Origin: Serripes groenlandicus
Lineage: Eukaryota; Mollusca; Bivalvia; Cardiida; Cardiidae
Assembly: GCA_031761405.1 (NCBI GenBank)
Contig: JASEVX010000003.1
Span: 144,390,350-144,454,349, forward strand
Reading direction: 5' to 3'
DNA length: 64,000 bases
The notes under the pieces were generated by a model, which worked only from the letters and a program-made list of their open reading frames with translations, ran no database searches and was not told the origin of the DNA. A program made the position numbers and the translations under genes. Below are positions 21,277 to 33,832 of the stretch, one piece after another (positions within the stretch are counted from its first letter, which is position 1; the number at the start of each line of letters is the position of its first letter).

Positions 21277-23083
21277 ATATCTCGCCTTCCACTCAATGTG
21301 GTTTTTTAAAACATTAAATAATGTTACATTGACAACAGACACTCTATTTTAGGAAAGTATTGTAACTCCTGCATAATTGTACACAAATTAATTGAAAATT
21401 AACACAAATCTTAGCTAGTACCCTTGTTATCACAGTGTTACCTATATGTTTCACAGACAACAGACAACTTTGCATTCCTTAAACTTAAAAGCAGGGGAAA
21501 AGTGGAGCACACTGGCTTATGGACAGCTCTTGTTGAAAACATTGTGCCAAAAAGAAGAATTGCTCATATGAGCTGTTTTTCCTTTTGCTACAATGTTTTA
21601 TCTTTATTCCATTATTGTCATTTCATTTAACAAAAGAGTTTCCATGCAATTGATTTAATGCTTTTTTATTTGATGTATGTAGGAAAGGGTTAAACATAAG
21701 ACAAATTGTAAATAAACATTCAAGATCATAATAAGGTCAACTATAGCCTTGATTTGTTGATCAAAAATTGATTGCAGCACACTACTTTGAAAAGATCTAT
21801 GTAAAAGAATTGAGAATCTCTAGAAAGCAAAGTGGAATAAGTGAGTAGTGTTGAATGTGACAATAGTAGATTTTGTTTATAAAAAGCAATTTCACCTGTT
21901 GTCGCAGCATTTTCAAAATTCTTCTTCTGCAAATGCATCTGATTGCAGGCAAGTGTTATTTCTCAATCACTAAACACAGTCATTGTAAACCCTTTGCCTG
22001 ATGCATACCGGTACAACTTCTGATGTCTTATGCAGCAGACAGCTTTTTATTTAAGGTATACAGGTGTAAAAGAAATTGCTCAAAATGAGTATTTCTTCTT
22101 TTCCCACAATATTTATAACTCCCCTCAAATAATTCAGATACAGACATTATCTTAAACATTCCCCCAGCATATCAGGGAAAGGGTATACAAGGAGCATTCG
22201 ATTCATATTTCACAATTCATGATGGCATCTGCTTTCATTTGTTGTAAACTGATGTTGAATGTTTTTTTGGTTTTTTTTATACATTCATGCCTTAAGAAAT
22301 GTGTAATTTTATATTTTGTAGTAACTACAGCATAATATTGTTCATTACCTAAACCATTATAAATTGTTTTAACCCATTTCCTGATAAGCTATTAATAAAT
22401 TCTTTTTGGAAGTTCAAAATTGATAACATCAAAGTATTTTTGACTGTCAATGTGGAAATTGCAATACTATGCAGTGTTGGATATCAGCAATTCTGCCTTT
22501 CTCTTATGTTTTCATAAGGCATTTATTGCAAAAGTGTTCTATCAGGGAACGGGTTAACATCAATTTTCACACTTTCCTCATAATATATGAACTGGTGATA
22601 CTTTTTAAAGACAAGTGATGTTAAAAAATTATTTTATTTTTTGCGCTGTATCTTCTGTCCTGTTCATGAATAGTCTGTCCATATTCAGCATGGTAACACT
22701 AAAACCCTTTAAGGTTGTCTGCGTTTGAAACATTTCAGTAACAATATTAAACACTTGGGTAACTGGAAATATGCATTTGAAACAGCGTTGTAAACATTGG
22801 GGAAAAAGAAAAAGAGATAATTGATAATTTCCTCCTTTTCCCTCACAATGTTTATAAGAATCTGCTGTAGACGCATCAAAAGTCTTCTGTTTAAGTGAAA
22901 GTGTTGGTACTTTTATAATGAGGGAATGTGTTTTCATTTTCATCAATTTCTGTTATGATGCTTAACTGTATTTAATATGAAGTAAATTCAATAATAAATC
23001 AATGCAAAGAGCCTTAGCTTTATTTATATCTCATACCAATTTATTGCATGATTTTTTTTTTATGACCTTGAGAACTTTTTAGC
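21277..23083. mobile_element. Intergenic with decayed MITE pieces
   Basis: Recognisable pieces near 21530-21695, 21770-21955, 21986-22185 and 22690-22905, each with GAAATTGCTC-like core or GGGAAAGGGTT end. The 105-codon minus frame 22629-22946 covers one of them. No host gene seen. Confidence 0.55.
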
Positions 23084-23233
23084 GTAACCCTTTCCCCTCT
23101 ACAGACGCATTTTGACGCAAAAACAGAAGACGACTTTTAAAAACATTGTTGCCAAAGGTGAAATTGCTTATGATTTTGTCACTATGTTTTCAAAGTCATC
23201 TGCAACAGATTTGTTGTATGTGGGAAAAGGTTA
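23084..23233 (+). mobile_element. TTAA MITE, internal deletion form
   Basis: GTAACCCTTTCCCCTCTACAGACGC ... GTATGTGGGAAAAGGTTAG; only about 150 bp, lacking the second half of the central hairpin and the middle spacer. Confidence 0.75.
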
Positions 23234-23296
23234 GGTGACCATATTGGTAGTGATGTAGTGTCCTAGGGCAAGACTTATATCCTAGCCTATTTCTTT

Positions 23297-23517
23297 TTAG
23301 GCCTTTTCCCACATACAGACGTTTATTGATGCCTTCGCTGCAGATGACTTGAAAATATTGTGGCAATAGGACAAGTTGCTCATAATTTCTCCTCTTTATC
23401 ACAAGGTTTTCAAATTTATTCAATACATGTTCCTTCATTTGTAGAGGGCTTCTATATTTTTGACTAAATGGTTTCAAAGTCATCTACTGCAGATTTGTTG
23501 TATGTAGGAAAGGGTAA
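23297..23517 (+). mobile_element. TTAA MITE
   Basis: CCTTTTCCCACATACAGACG ... GTTGTATGTAGGAAAGGGTAA. The 95-codon minus frame over it is shadow. The bases before it (23234-23296) include GTGTCCTAGGGCAAGAC, shared with the SINE candidate at 4.6 kb. Confidence 0.8.
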
Positions 23518-23532
23518 GTCGCAAGGGGACCA

Positions 23533-23745
23533 TTAACCCTTTCTCACATACAACAAATCTGCAGCAGACGACTTTGTAAAATAATTTGGTAAACCTCTAT
23601 AAATAAGTTTAATCATTGAACAGAGTTGAAAATATTGTGACAAAAGGGATAGTTATTATGCGCAATTTCTCTTTTTGCCACAATGTTTTCAAATATCGTC
23701 TGCTGCTGAGGCGTAAGAAAGCATCTATATGGGGGAAAAGATTAA
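23533..23745 (-). mobile_element. TTAA MITE
   Basis: TTAACCCTTTCTCACATACAACAAATC ... CTATATGGGGGAAAAGATTAA. Confidence 0.85.
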
Positions 23746-23842
23746 TAAGTGAAATTCTGAAAATGGCTTAAAAGTTGAAACCTTTAAAAGTGTTTTCTTT
23801 CGGTTGCCCTAGCAACCAGAGTTCTGCATGGAATTTGATTAT

Positions 23843-24068
23843 TTAACCCTTTTCCTCATACAACAATTCTGCAGCAGACGACTTTGAACATATTTTGTCA
23901 ACAAATAGAAAATCTCTATTAATGAATGGATGACCTATGACTAAAGGGGAAAACATTGTGGCAGAAGGAGAAATTGCTTGTTTTCAGCAATTTCTTCTTT
24001 TGTCACTATGTTTTCAAAAAGCTGTCTGCTGCAGAGGCGTCAGAAAGAGTCTATATGAGGGAAAGGGG
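23843..24068 (-). mobile_element. TTAA MITE, right target site lost
   Basis: TTAACCCTTTTCCTCATACAAC ... ATATGAGGGAAAGGGG, then unrelated sequence without TTAA. The plus frames of 65 and 90 codons crossing it start inside the MITE. Confidence 0.85.
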
Positions 24069-24892
24069 CTGTTTCAGTATAGGAACCCATGGAGAACTTT
24101 CCTTTCAAGTTATCCAAAAAGCAGGAATGGAATTGATCTCAAATTTGTTCTAGCATATCTACAAATTATGATTATTATATATTTAAAGTATTACCAAATT
24201 TTAATTTAAACATCTTAAAACTTTAAATTTCTCTATAGGTCCATAATATTATGTGATTCCTAGCAAAAAGAAATGTTCATAGGTAGATGACTTTCAAGTT
24301 AAAATGCATTTGGTCATATGAATATCGATGACAGATCGAAACAATCATGATCACAATGTTAAAAAGTTATATTAAAGCAATTTGGTCCGAAATTTTAATG
24401 TGTAGGTTTAATTATTACCTCATTTGAGCATTAATTATTTACTCAGTCTGCATGTCTGTCTGTCTTTTTCCTTCAAACAATTACTCTCATATAATTTCAC
24501 ATGGATATTCCTTTAGGTGACCTTTCTAACAAAAGTGTTTACATTGTTAACCTTTGCTTCACTAGACCGCTGCCAGAGCTAATAAGAGGACCTTGATAGT
24601 CCTGTATTGCTCACCTGAGTTAACAGAACTTCAATAGAAGTCACACACATGTAGGAATATTATGAATGAGTAATTGGAAAGTCATATATTTCTGATGTAG
24701 TAAAGTTATGTTGTGACCCAGGTTTGAACGGATGACCTTAAGCTACATTATCTATTCTGTATAATACCATATTTACTCTATTTCCATGTACAACTTAACC
24801 TCAGGGACTTCATTTGAACAATGGATACATGAGATATTCAACAGAAACCAATTTCAATTTGAAAACCCATATGACCTTGACCAGGTGACCCA
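24069..24892. other. Intergenic, mostly unrecognised
   Basis: AT-rich sequence, with a tRNA-B-box-like CCCAGGTTTGAACGGATG near 24718 and faint copies of the GACCTTGACC repeat theme toward the end. Confidence 0.35.
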
Positions 24893-25135
24893 AACAAGAG
24901 GGCCATGATGGCCCTGGATCGCTCAACTGATTTTACTTTATTTTCACTTTAGCCATATAAGCCCCGTCCCCTGGTGGCCATAGTTTCCGACCAATCAACT
25001 TGGTTTGAAGAAATCTAATAGAGGGTCACCCTAGCAACATTTCTACAAAATTATTTAAAAATCGGCCGGACACTTTCGGAGGAGAAGATTATTTAAGTTT
25101 TCAATAACTCGCCTTGAGCAAAGCTCAGATTAGCT
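24893..25135 (-). mobile_element. HINE-like element, reverse orientation
   Basis: AACAAGAGGGCCATGATGGCCC at the left (hairpin end reversed), ATCGCTCAAC, one core II unit, and CTCGCCTTGAGC...TTAGCTAAAAA at the right. Confidence 0.72.
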
Positions 25136-25139
25136 AAAA

Positions 25140-26160
25140 ACAGTAGTGGTCTTCTACGTACGGAATCCAATCCAATCATCTTGTGAACTTTAAAGACAAA
25201 GGGTTATTGAGATATTGATTTGGAGATTTGACCATGGACCCTGTGACCACTATAACAGTTATGGTCATCTTAATATGAGGTCCAAACATCCTGTGAAGTT
25301 TGAAGACTGTCAAAGGGTTCTAGAAATATTGAGCAGAAACAGAGTTGACCTTTAACTTTGACTTCAAAACCAATAGGGGTCATCTTCTAAATAGTTCAAT
25401 CATCCTGTGAATTGGAAGACTGGGACAAAGGGTTCTTGAGGAAGTAAGCAGAAACAGATTTGACCTTTATGGTGCCTGTGACCATGACCCGCATAACAGT
25501 AGGGATCATATACTCAGTCCAATAATTTTATGAAGTAAGAAGACTTTGAAATGCAGGGTTCTTGAGGTATTGAGCAGACACAGATTTTACCTTTATAGTG
25601 CATGTGACCTTGACCCAATGACCCCCAAAACAATTGGGATCATTTACTCAATAAGTCAAATCATTCAATAAAGTTTGAAGACTGGGGCAAAGAGTTTTTG
25701 ATGTGTTGATCGGAAACCCATTTTAACCATATAGGCCCATGTAACATTGACAATTGACCCAGTGTCCCAAAAAGGATTCAGGTCATCTACTCAGGAAGTC
25801 CAATCATCCTATGACGTTTGAAGACTGGGTCAAAGTGTTCTTGAGATACTGAGCAGAAACAGACTTCACCTTTATGGCCCCTGTAGACTTGATGTTTTAC
25901 CCCAAAAACATCTGCTCAATTAGACATCATCCAATGAAGTTTAGACTCTTTTGGTTCTTGAGATATTGAACAGAATAATATTTGACCATTATGGGTACTA
26001 TGACCTAGACCTTTGTGACTCCAAAAACATAAGGGATTTCAATTGGACCAATAATCCAATTAAGTTTTGAAACTCAAGATCTATTGACTTACGGCCTTAC
26101 GAACAGGGCAAACTTAATGTCTTTTACTACATATAAGAAAAACAAGACCCATCCCTGGTT
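25140..26160 (-). repeat. Degenerate tandem array, about 130-bp unit (core VIII)
   Basis: About seven divergent units built from AGTTTGAAGACTGG, CAAAGGGTTCTTGAG, TATTGAGCAGAAACAG, TTTGACCTTTATGG and CAATCATCCTGTGAA. It lies next to the element at 24893-25135. Its own ends are not visible. Confidence 0.7.
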
Positions 26161-26277
26161 GCCAAAGTAAAAGAACACATTGAACAATCTTAGTAGAGGG
26201 TCACATTCAAATGAAGTTTGGTTTAGGAGGAGAGCATTAGCATTTGAAGACATTGTTGACAGACATTGAACGATCCT

Positions 26278-26502
26278 TTAACCCTTTCTCTCATATAGAC
26301 GCTGTCTGACATCTCTGTAGCAGACGGCTTTTTGAAAACATAGTGACAAAAGAAGAAATTGCTCAAAACGCGCAATTTCTCCTGTTGCCACAATGTTTTC
26401 CACTTTTAGTCATAGGTTATCCTTTCAATTATAGAGATTTCCATTTTTTGACAAAATATGTTCAAAGTCGTCTGCTGCATAATTGTCAAGGGAAAGGGTT
26501 AA
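26278..26502 (+). mobile_element. TTAA MITE, full copy
   Basis: TTAACCCTTTCTCTCATATAGACGC ... AATTGTCAAGGGAAAGGGTTAA. The stem GCTCAAAACGCGC carries an uncompensated change. Confidence 0.88.
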
Positions 26503-26649
26503 GCTTACCATAAGCACTTAGTGCTTAGGTGAACTAAATATTTACTGGCCTTCTTGTTGTTCTCTTGGTTTGATATAACACAACTGAAAGTTTGGCAAAA
26601 GTAATTTCATGACAGAACGCAAAACTTATACTGCAACAGTTTATTAAAT

Positions 26650-28555
26650 AACAAGAGCTGTCGGAGGACAGCGCGCTCGACTATTCCACCGCTTATTTAA
26701 GTTACTGAGATAATGGACTCTAATGTAGTTGCATGCAAAACATTAACCACAATTTCTTAGTGGGTGATAATTTGCATTATATGCAGGATAGTGTTATTTA
26801 ACATGATTATTTTCATAGATGTGATGGTTAGATAGGGTTGTATAACCTTTCAATGGAATCCATCAAGTAGTTACTAAGATATGGACTCTTAATGTAGTTG
26901 CACACAAACCTTTAACCATAATTTCTAAGTAAAAAAAGGGCAACAATTTGCACCATATACAGGATAGAGTTATCTTAATTGGTTGTGTTTATAGTTGTAC
27001 AATTGGGAAAGGTTGTATAAAGTTTCAATACAATTTTTCAAGTTGTTACTGAGATTACACTCTAAATGTAGTTGCAAAACTTTAACCAGAATTTCTAAGT
27101 CCAAAAAGGTCCATAACTTGCATAAAATGCTAGATAGAGTAATCATACTTGATTGTTTACATAGATGTGATGGTTGGTAAGGGCTGTATAAAGTTTCAAT
27201 GCAATGCATCAAGTAGTTACTAAGAGATGGTCTCTTTATGTAGTTGCATGCAAAACTTTAACCAGAATTTATAAGTCCAAAAAGGCCATAACTTGCATAA
27301 AATGCAGGATAGAGTTATCATACTTGATAATCTACACAGGTGTGATAGTTGGGTAGGGTTGTAGAAAGTTTCAATGCAATGCATCAAGTAAATACTGAGA
27401 TATGGACTCTTAATTTAGTTGCACGCAACACTTTAACCAGAATTTCTAAGTAAAAAAAATGCCATAACTTGCATAAAATGCAGGATAGAGTTATCTAACT
27501 TGATAATCTACATAGGTGTGATAGTTGGGTAGGGTTGTATAAAGGTTCAATGCAATGCATCAAGTATATACTGAGACGTGGACTCTTAATTTAGTTGCAC
27601 GCAAAACTTTAACCAGTATTTCTATGTAAAAAAAGGGCCATAACTTGCATAAAATACAGAATAGAGTTATCATACTTGATAATCTACACAGGTGTAATAG
27701 TTGGGTAGGGTTGTAGTAAGTTTCAATGCAATGCATCAAGTAAATACTGAGATATGGACTCTTAATTTAGTTGCACGCAAAACTTTAACCAGAATTTCTA
27801 AGTAAAAAAAAGTGCCATAACTTGCCTAAAATGCAGGATAGAGTTATCTAACTTGTTAATCTACATAGGTGTAAAAGTTGGGTAGGGTTGTGTAAAGGTT
27901 CAATGCAATGCATCAAGTATATACTGAGATATGGACTCTTAATTTAGTTGCATGCAAAACTTTAACCAGAATTTCTAAGTAAAAAAAGGGCCATAACTTG
28001 CATAAAATGCAGGATAGAGTTATCTTAGATGATAATCTACACAGGTGTGATAGTTGGGTAGGGTTGTAGAAAGTTTCAATGCAATGCATCAAGTAAATAC
28101 TGAGATATGGACTCTTAATTTAGTTGCACGCAAAACTTTAACCAGAATTTATAAGTAAAAAAAGGGCCATAACTTGCATAAAATGCAGGATAGAGTTATC
28201 TAACTTGATAATCTACACAGGTGTGATAGTTGGGTAGTGCTGTATAAAGTTTCAATGCAATGCATCAATTAAATACTGAGATATGGACTCTTACTTTAGT
28301 TGCACGCAAAACTTTAACCAGAATTTCTAAGTAAAAAAGGGCCATAACTTGCATAAAATGCAGGATAGAGTTATCTAACTTGATAATCTACATTGGTGTG
28401 ATAGTTTGGTAGGGTTGTAGAAAGTTTCAATGCAATACATGTAGTATTTAAGAACTTGCATGCAAAACCTTAACCAAAGTGTGACGTGGACGCCGACGCC
28501 GACGCCGACGCCAGGGTGAGTAGTATAGCTCTCATATTCTTCGAATAGTCGAGCT
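26650..28555 (-). mobile_element. HINE-like element with ten 176-bp units (core III)
   Basis: AACAAGAGCTGTCGGAGGACAGC (3' hairpin, reversed) and GCGCTCGACTATTCC at the left. About ten tandem units of roughly 176 bp follow, marked by GCAGGATAGAGTTATC and TTTCAATGCAATGCATCAAG. The GACGCCGACGCCGACGCC tract and AATAGTCGAGCTAAAAA stand at the right. The end sequences are those of element B at 704-2370, but the core is unrelated. Confidence 0.9.
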
Positions 28556-28605
28556 AAAAATAGGCCTATATATAATAGTAGACTTAAAAGTCAATATTAA
28601 TAACG

Positions 28606-28962
28606 ATATAACCCTTTCCTATATAGAAACGCAGTTAAATGACTAAGAAGTATTTGACTGTTGAAATCATAGTGGCAAAAAGAGAAGAAAATACTCATTA
28701 TCAACAATTTGCCACTATGATTTCAACTCGCTTTAACCCTTTCCTACATACAGACGCTTTCTGACGCCTCTGAAGCAGACAGCTTTTTGAAAACATAGTG
28801 ACAAAAGAAGAAATTGCTGAAAACGAGCAATTTCTCCTTTTGCCACAATGTTTTCCACTTTTAGTCATAGGTTATCTATTCAATAATAGAGATTTTCTAT
28901 TTTTTGACAAAATATGTTCAAAGTCGCCTGCTGGAAAATTGTTGTATGGGGGAAACGGTTAA
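28606..28962 (+). mobile_element. MITE fragment followed by full TTAA MITE
   Basis: A left-end fragment from 28609 (AACCCTTTCCTATATAGAAACGC) and a full copy 28733-28962 (TTAACCCTTTCCTACATACAGACGC ... GTATGGGGGAAACGGTTAA). Confidence 0.82.
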
Positions 28963-28989
28963 TAATGATAATTTCATTTATACAGACTT

Positions 28990-29370
28990 TTAAAGTTCTA
29001 CCATGATGCGTCTGCTGCAAATTTGTCGAACTTGGGAAAGGGTTAATATATAAATAGAGGCGTTTCTTTCTATGATCAGATATCTTCAAAGTTAAAAATG
29101 TAGAAATTGTGCATTGTGTGCAACTTCTTTTTCCCCAAATTCTTTTCAACCCTTTTACACATTCAGACTCTCTGACACTTCTATAAGGCGACTTGATAAC
29201 ATTATGGCAAACAGAGAAATTGTCCATAATGAGCAAAATTTCTGCTTTTGCAAAAATGCTTTCAACTGGATTCAATAATTTCACTTTCATTTATAGATTT
29301 TTTTGACATTTTTGTCTATATTTTATCACAATTGTCTGCTGTAGATTTGTTATAAGTGGGAAAGGGTTAA
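28990..29370 (+). mobile_element. MITE right end and second TTAA MITE
   Basis: 28990-29047 is a right end (GCGTCTGCTGCAAATTTGTCG...GGGAAAGGGTTAA). 29146-29370 is a copy from TCAACCCTTTTACACATTCAGAC to ATAAGTGGGAAAGGGTTAA. The 136-codon minus frame 28880-29290 is a mosaic of these. Confidence 0.75.
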
Positions 29371-29955
29371 AGTTGTCTGCTAAAAAGGTAAATTTTGTAT
29401 CAATGTCATCTCTGTTTTTCATCCATTACCTCATGTCACTCATGTGCCCTTTTTTACATTCTAACATGTATTCAAAATGTTACTATATAGAAATAAAAGA
29501 ATACAAGAAAATGTAGTTTTGACACAAATATTTCACTGAAGAGAGAGAAATGGCTTAATTCTAAAAATCTAATTTTTCTCAAAATCTACCAAAAACTTAA
29601 CAAGAGCGCCGAAGAGCGAACACCAACGCTTGTATGTTTATTCTAAGTAAAAAAAGGGGCATTACTGAATAACAATCAAAGCCAGGGTTATGTGGCTTGG
29701 TATAGACATGAATATTGTTCTGAGGAACATGTGTACCAAGTTTCATTTGAAAATGTTGAATGATTTTTGAGGTAAGGTTAAAGTTTTGTGACGAAGCAGA
29801 CACACCAAGGGTATACAATAGCCAGACCGTGTTCGAAAAAACAAGAAAGCTAAAAGATGGTTGTAAATTTACCATTACACTTTACATAATAGTTCTTCAA
29901 GTTGTCTGCTTTGAAAACATCAGGGGGGAAATGGAAGGATGATTTTTATAAGTGG
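29371..29955. other. Intergenic with a solo HINE end
   Basis: AACAAGAGCGCCGAAGAGCG at about 29599 is the reversed hairpin end of a HINE-like element, followed by one core-like unit to about 29790. No matching other end was found. The 92-codon minus frame 29597-29875 lies in it. Confidence 0.5.
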
Positions 29956-30186
29956 TTAACCCTTTCCCTCATACGACAATTCTGCAGCAGACGACTTTGA
30001 ACATGATTTGCCAAAAAATAGAAAATCTTTATAATTGAATGGATAACCTATGACTAAAAAGTGGAAAACATTGTGGCAAAAGGAGAAATTGCACGTTTTG
30101 TGCAATTTCTTCTTTTGTCACTATGTTTTCAAAAAGCCGTCTGCTGCAGAGGCGTCAGAAAGCGTCTGTATGAGGGAAAGGGTTAA
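29956..30186 (-). mobile_element. TTAA MITE, full copy
   Basis: TTAACCCTTTCCCTCATACGACAATTC ... GTATGAGGGAAAGGGTTAA with the CAC/GTG stem variant (GCACGTTTTGTGC). A short extra right end follows to 30262. Confidence 0.92.
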
Positions 30187-30422
30187 ATAATGGGTAAAGG
30201 AGAAATTTCACAAAATCTTTCCTACAATGTTTTTAAAAGTTGTCTGTATGAGGGAAAGGGTTAAAATAAACTTGTGCTAAAAACTATTATATTATAATGT
30301 CCTTCAACCAATCTTTCTGAAATACCAACAACAAAATATAATAATATAATTAAAAAAATGATAACAATCTACAGAATAAACTTATAAACATCTAACACTA
30401 TAGCAAAGCAGGAACTCATCTC

Positions 30423-30578
30423 TCAACCCTTTCCCACATATAGAAGTGTTTAGCACCATTACAGCAGAATGACTCTTGATATCCTTTTGCCATGATAATC
30501 TAAACTCTATTAAATAATTATGATCTCATTTTTAGAGATTTTTCATAAGCTTTGTCAAGATATGATGGAAAGAGTTAA
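30423..30578 (+). mobile_element. TTAA MITE abutting the zinc-finger stop codon
   Basis: TCAACCCTTTCCCACATATAGAAG at the left and ATATGATGGAAAGAGTTAA at the right; the central hairpin and part of the right arm are deleted. Its right TTAA (30575-30578) contains, on the minus strand, the TAA stop of the zinc-finger gene. Confidence 0.85.
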
Positions 30579-31481
30579 TACAAATTTTGCAGACGATATC
30601 CCGAGTTTTGCATGTTTAGAGACGACCCCAGTGCCTCTTGCATCAGTCTTTGTTGTTCATGAATCATCATTGTTTCGGACGTTGACTGATCCAGGGGCAG
30701 ACGCATGGTATTATTGTTGTCTGCATTTATCACATTTACGATCGTTCTTTGTCCGTCATGTAATCCAGGAATGAGATGAGCTCCACTGACAAAACTTGGA
30801 TTTATTGGTTGATTTAAAATACGGGATGAGTTTACATCTAGACCGATAGTTGCTTGGGAATGGTTAAAAGCTTGCTGACCAGTATTTGGTGTGACCAAAA
30901 TAGATTGTATATTGGACTGCGTGGAGTTCACGAGAAGATCATGATTGGACGTAGGGATAATGCCAGCTGCATTCATACTTAAATTTAGGGTATCTTGAAG
31001 ACTAGCAGATAAAACAGACTGATTCCCAGCATCTGCACCATTCCCATTTATTGCCAATTTCAGTGAAGAAATAATCAGATTATGATCTTGATTGACAGCA
31101 ATACTATTGCCCTTGTCATCTTTGAAGTTAGGAGTAACGTCAACCATAGTCAGCATATCTCTCGTTATTTCATGCTGTTTTTCCATGTGGTTATAAAAAT
31201 AAGTCTCGTCCTGGAATTTTTCTTTACAAACATGGCATTGCAGCTTCTTCTGATTAATGTGAAACTGTTCATGATCATCCAGAGGCTTTTTATCCCGGAA
31301 TTTCTTCTTACAAAATCTACACTGTAACGTCATTTCAAAATGACACATTTTGTGACGTTCAAGGTTATCTTTGCGAGAGAACTTGCTGTCACATTGATCA
31401 CACTGAAACTTTTCGTTAGTCACATGCGTTGATTCATGTCGACGGAGACTCTTGCCATGTTTGAACGTTTTACCACAATAC
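30575..31481 (-). CDS. C2H2 zinc-finger gene, last coding exon (fingers 9-12 and tail)
   Basis: After acceptor TTTTTTTCAG the exon completes finger 9 (C-R-Y-C, the first Cys in the previous exon) and encodes fingers 10-12 (CDQC, CRFC, CHVC, each with an H-x3/4-H end), residues about 751-855. Then comes a 195-residue Asn/Gln/Ser-rich tail without recognised domain, ending GYRLQNLY and TAA at 30575-30577. Such tails are typical of activation or protein-interaction regions, but that is inference. The stop codon coincides with the target site of a MITE. No canonical AATAAA was seen in the next 300 bases on this strand. The plus-strand frames 30520-30774, 31082-31327 and 31436-31747 are antisense shadows. 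Confidence 0.92.
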
Positions 31482-32079
31482 CTGAAAAAAACCACAAATT
31501 CAACTTAAGGCAGCGGACAAAATTAGGGGGAGAGAACCCATCTTTTCCCACAATATCTCTCTTACTTCTTAACAAAATCCTATACTGTAATACTCAAAAG
31601 AATCGTCTCAGTGAGATAATTCTTTTGAGTACCTATAACATAGGGTTTGAGTGTCAAAGAAGGATTTTAGAAGATGGAAATGTGCTTTATTTAGAACTCT
31701 TCTTACAGGTCAGGTCAAAAAATACATTTGGGACATGTCCAAAATAAAATGAGTGCATTTGGAATATAATTAACTATTTTACAGCTCAAGACTTGGTTTA
31801 GCCAGAATTCTAATCAGGGTTTTCCCTTTTGACAAGTTATTTAACAAGTACTTTTCTAGATCTGAAGAAAATGTGATGACTAAATGAAGACAGGCTAGAC
31901 AGCATGTATGCAATTTAAATTGAATCAGCATTTATATCAAAACTTTGTTGGTTACAAGTCTTTGTAAAATTCGATTTATATTAATGCATGAAAATAGACA
32001 TTTGCAACCAGTTTCATTCCAAATGAGGCTGTGCATTGTTTTCTTTTTGCATTATGTTTATTATGAGGTCTACTTTTCA

Positions 32080-32325
32080 CTAGATTGATTGATTGATAAA
32101 GGCGTAACGCCGTTTCAACAATTGTTTAGTCATATCAAGGCAACCAGTTCACTTAGTCATACGTTTCCCAGCTTTCTCACACCAGTAATCCACATTACAT
32201 TCTTTCCAAGCAACCGGCTGCTTTTTGACATAGCTGGGATTCAAACTCACAATCCCTGGATTGACAGCCCACATCGCTACCGAGGCTCGGCTTTTATCAC
32301 TAGAAGGGTCACACTACAGGAGAAC
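32080..32325 (-). mobile_element. tRNA-derived SINE with ATCA tail
   Basis: On the minus strand: A-box-like CTCGGTAGCGATGTGGG, then B-box GAGTTTGAATCCCAGC about 40 bases on, a body of about 150 bases, and a simple tail ATCAATCAATCAATC. The layout is that of a tRNA-headed SINE. The body differs from the SINE at 11.4/42.2 kb. Confidence 0.72.
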
Positions 32326-32431
32326 TGACCATGGAATTTGGCATTTTGTGAAAGGGTGTACACAAGACAATCAAGTCCAAAAAATGTTTCTTTGTACATG
32401 TACTATGATTAAATTGTTTATCTTTTTAGTA

Positions 32432-33832
32432 AACAAGAGGGCCATGATGGCCCTGGATCGCTCACCTTAATTATACAATGTACTGCAATGCAAAACACAT
32501 CAAGACAATTATTCTGAATGCAACCTCCACAGTGTTAACAAGATTTTCCTTCATTTGGCCTAGTAATCTATATTTTTTTACCTGATATGACCCATATTCC
32601 AACATGGACTAGATATCATCAAGACAACATTCTGACAAATTTTCAACTTGCTCAAAGTACAAATGTGGCCTCCGGAGTTTGAACAATATTTTCCTTTATT
32701 GACCTTGTTTCTGACCCAATATGACCCATATTCGAACTTGACCTAGATATAATTCAGACAAACATTCTGACCAAATTTCAAGCTGCTGAAGCAAAAAATG
32801 CGGCATCCAAAGTGTTAACAAGATTTTCCTTCAATTTGGCCTAGTGACCTAGTTTTTGACCCTACATGATCCATATTCGAACTTGGCTTAGATATCATTT
32901 AGATAAACATTCTCATTAAAAGTCAAGCTGCTGTAGCAAAAAATGCGTCTTCTACAGAGTTAACAAGATGTTCCTTCAAGTTGGCCTAGTGACCTAGTTT
33001 CTGACCCAATATGACCCATATTCGAACTTGACCTAGATATCTTTAAGACAAACATTCTGACAAAAGTTCAAACTTCTGAAGCAAAAAATGCAGCCTCTAG
33101 AGTGTTAACAAGATTTTCCTTCAATTTGACCTTGTGACCTATTTTTTGACCCAACTTGACCCTTGATCGAACTTGACTTACAAATCATCAAGAAAAACAT
33201 TCTGATAAAGTTTCATCATGCTCAAGTTAAAAATGCAGTATCAAGAGTGTTAACAAAATTACCCTTCAATTTGGCTTAGTGACCTAGTTTTAACCCGACA
33301 TGACCCATATTCTAACTTGGGCTATATATCATTTAGACAAACATCCTGACCAAATTTCAAGCTGCTTAAGCAAAAAATGCGGGTTCCAAAGTGTTAACAA
33401 GATTTTCCTTCAATTTGGCTTAGTGACCTAGTTTTTGACCCCGCATTACCCATATTCGAACTTGGCCTAGATATCATTCAGCTCAACATGTGACCAAATT
33501 TCAAGCTGCTGAAGCAAAACATGCGGCTTCTACAGAGTTAATAAGATTTTCCCTCAATTTGACCTAGTGACCTAGTTTCTGACCCAATATGACCCATATT
33601 TAAACTTGACCTAGATATCTTTAAGACAAACATTCTGACAAAATTTCAAGACTTTCCTTCAATTTGACCTAGAGACCTACTTTTTGACCCGACATGACCC
33701 ATGTTCGAACTTGACCTACATATCATCAAGACAAACATTCTGATAAAGTTTCAACATGCTCAAGTTGAAAATGTGGCCTCCAGAGAGTTAACAAGATTTC
33801 ACTTCAATTTGACTTCGTGCATAGGTGAGCTA
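32432..33832 (-). mobile_element. HINE-like element, core IV
   Basis: AACAAGAGGGCCATGATGGCCC and GATCGCTCACC at the left, CGTGCATAGGTGAGCTAAAAA at the right. Between them are about nine units of roughly 146 bp marked by GACCTAGTTTTTGACCC, ATGACCCATATTCGAACTTG and GTTAACAAGATTTTCC. Confidence 0.9.

Noticed and set aside
22629..22946. 105-codon minus frame as a gene
   Set aside because: Spans a decayed MITE (GATAATTTCCTCC core, CTGCTGTAGACGC) and has no domain or homologous neighbour exon.
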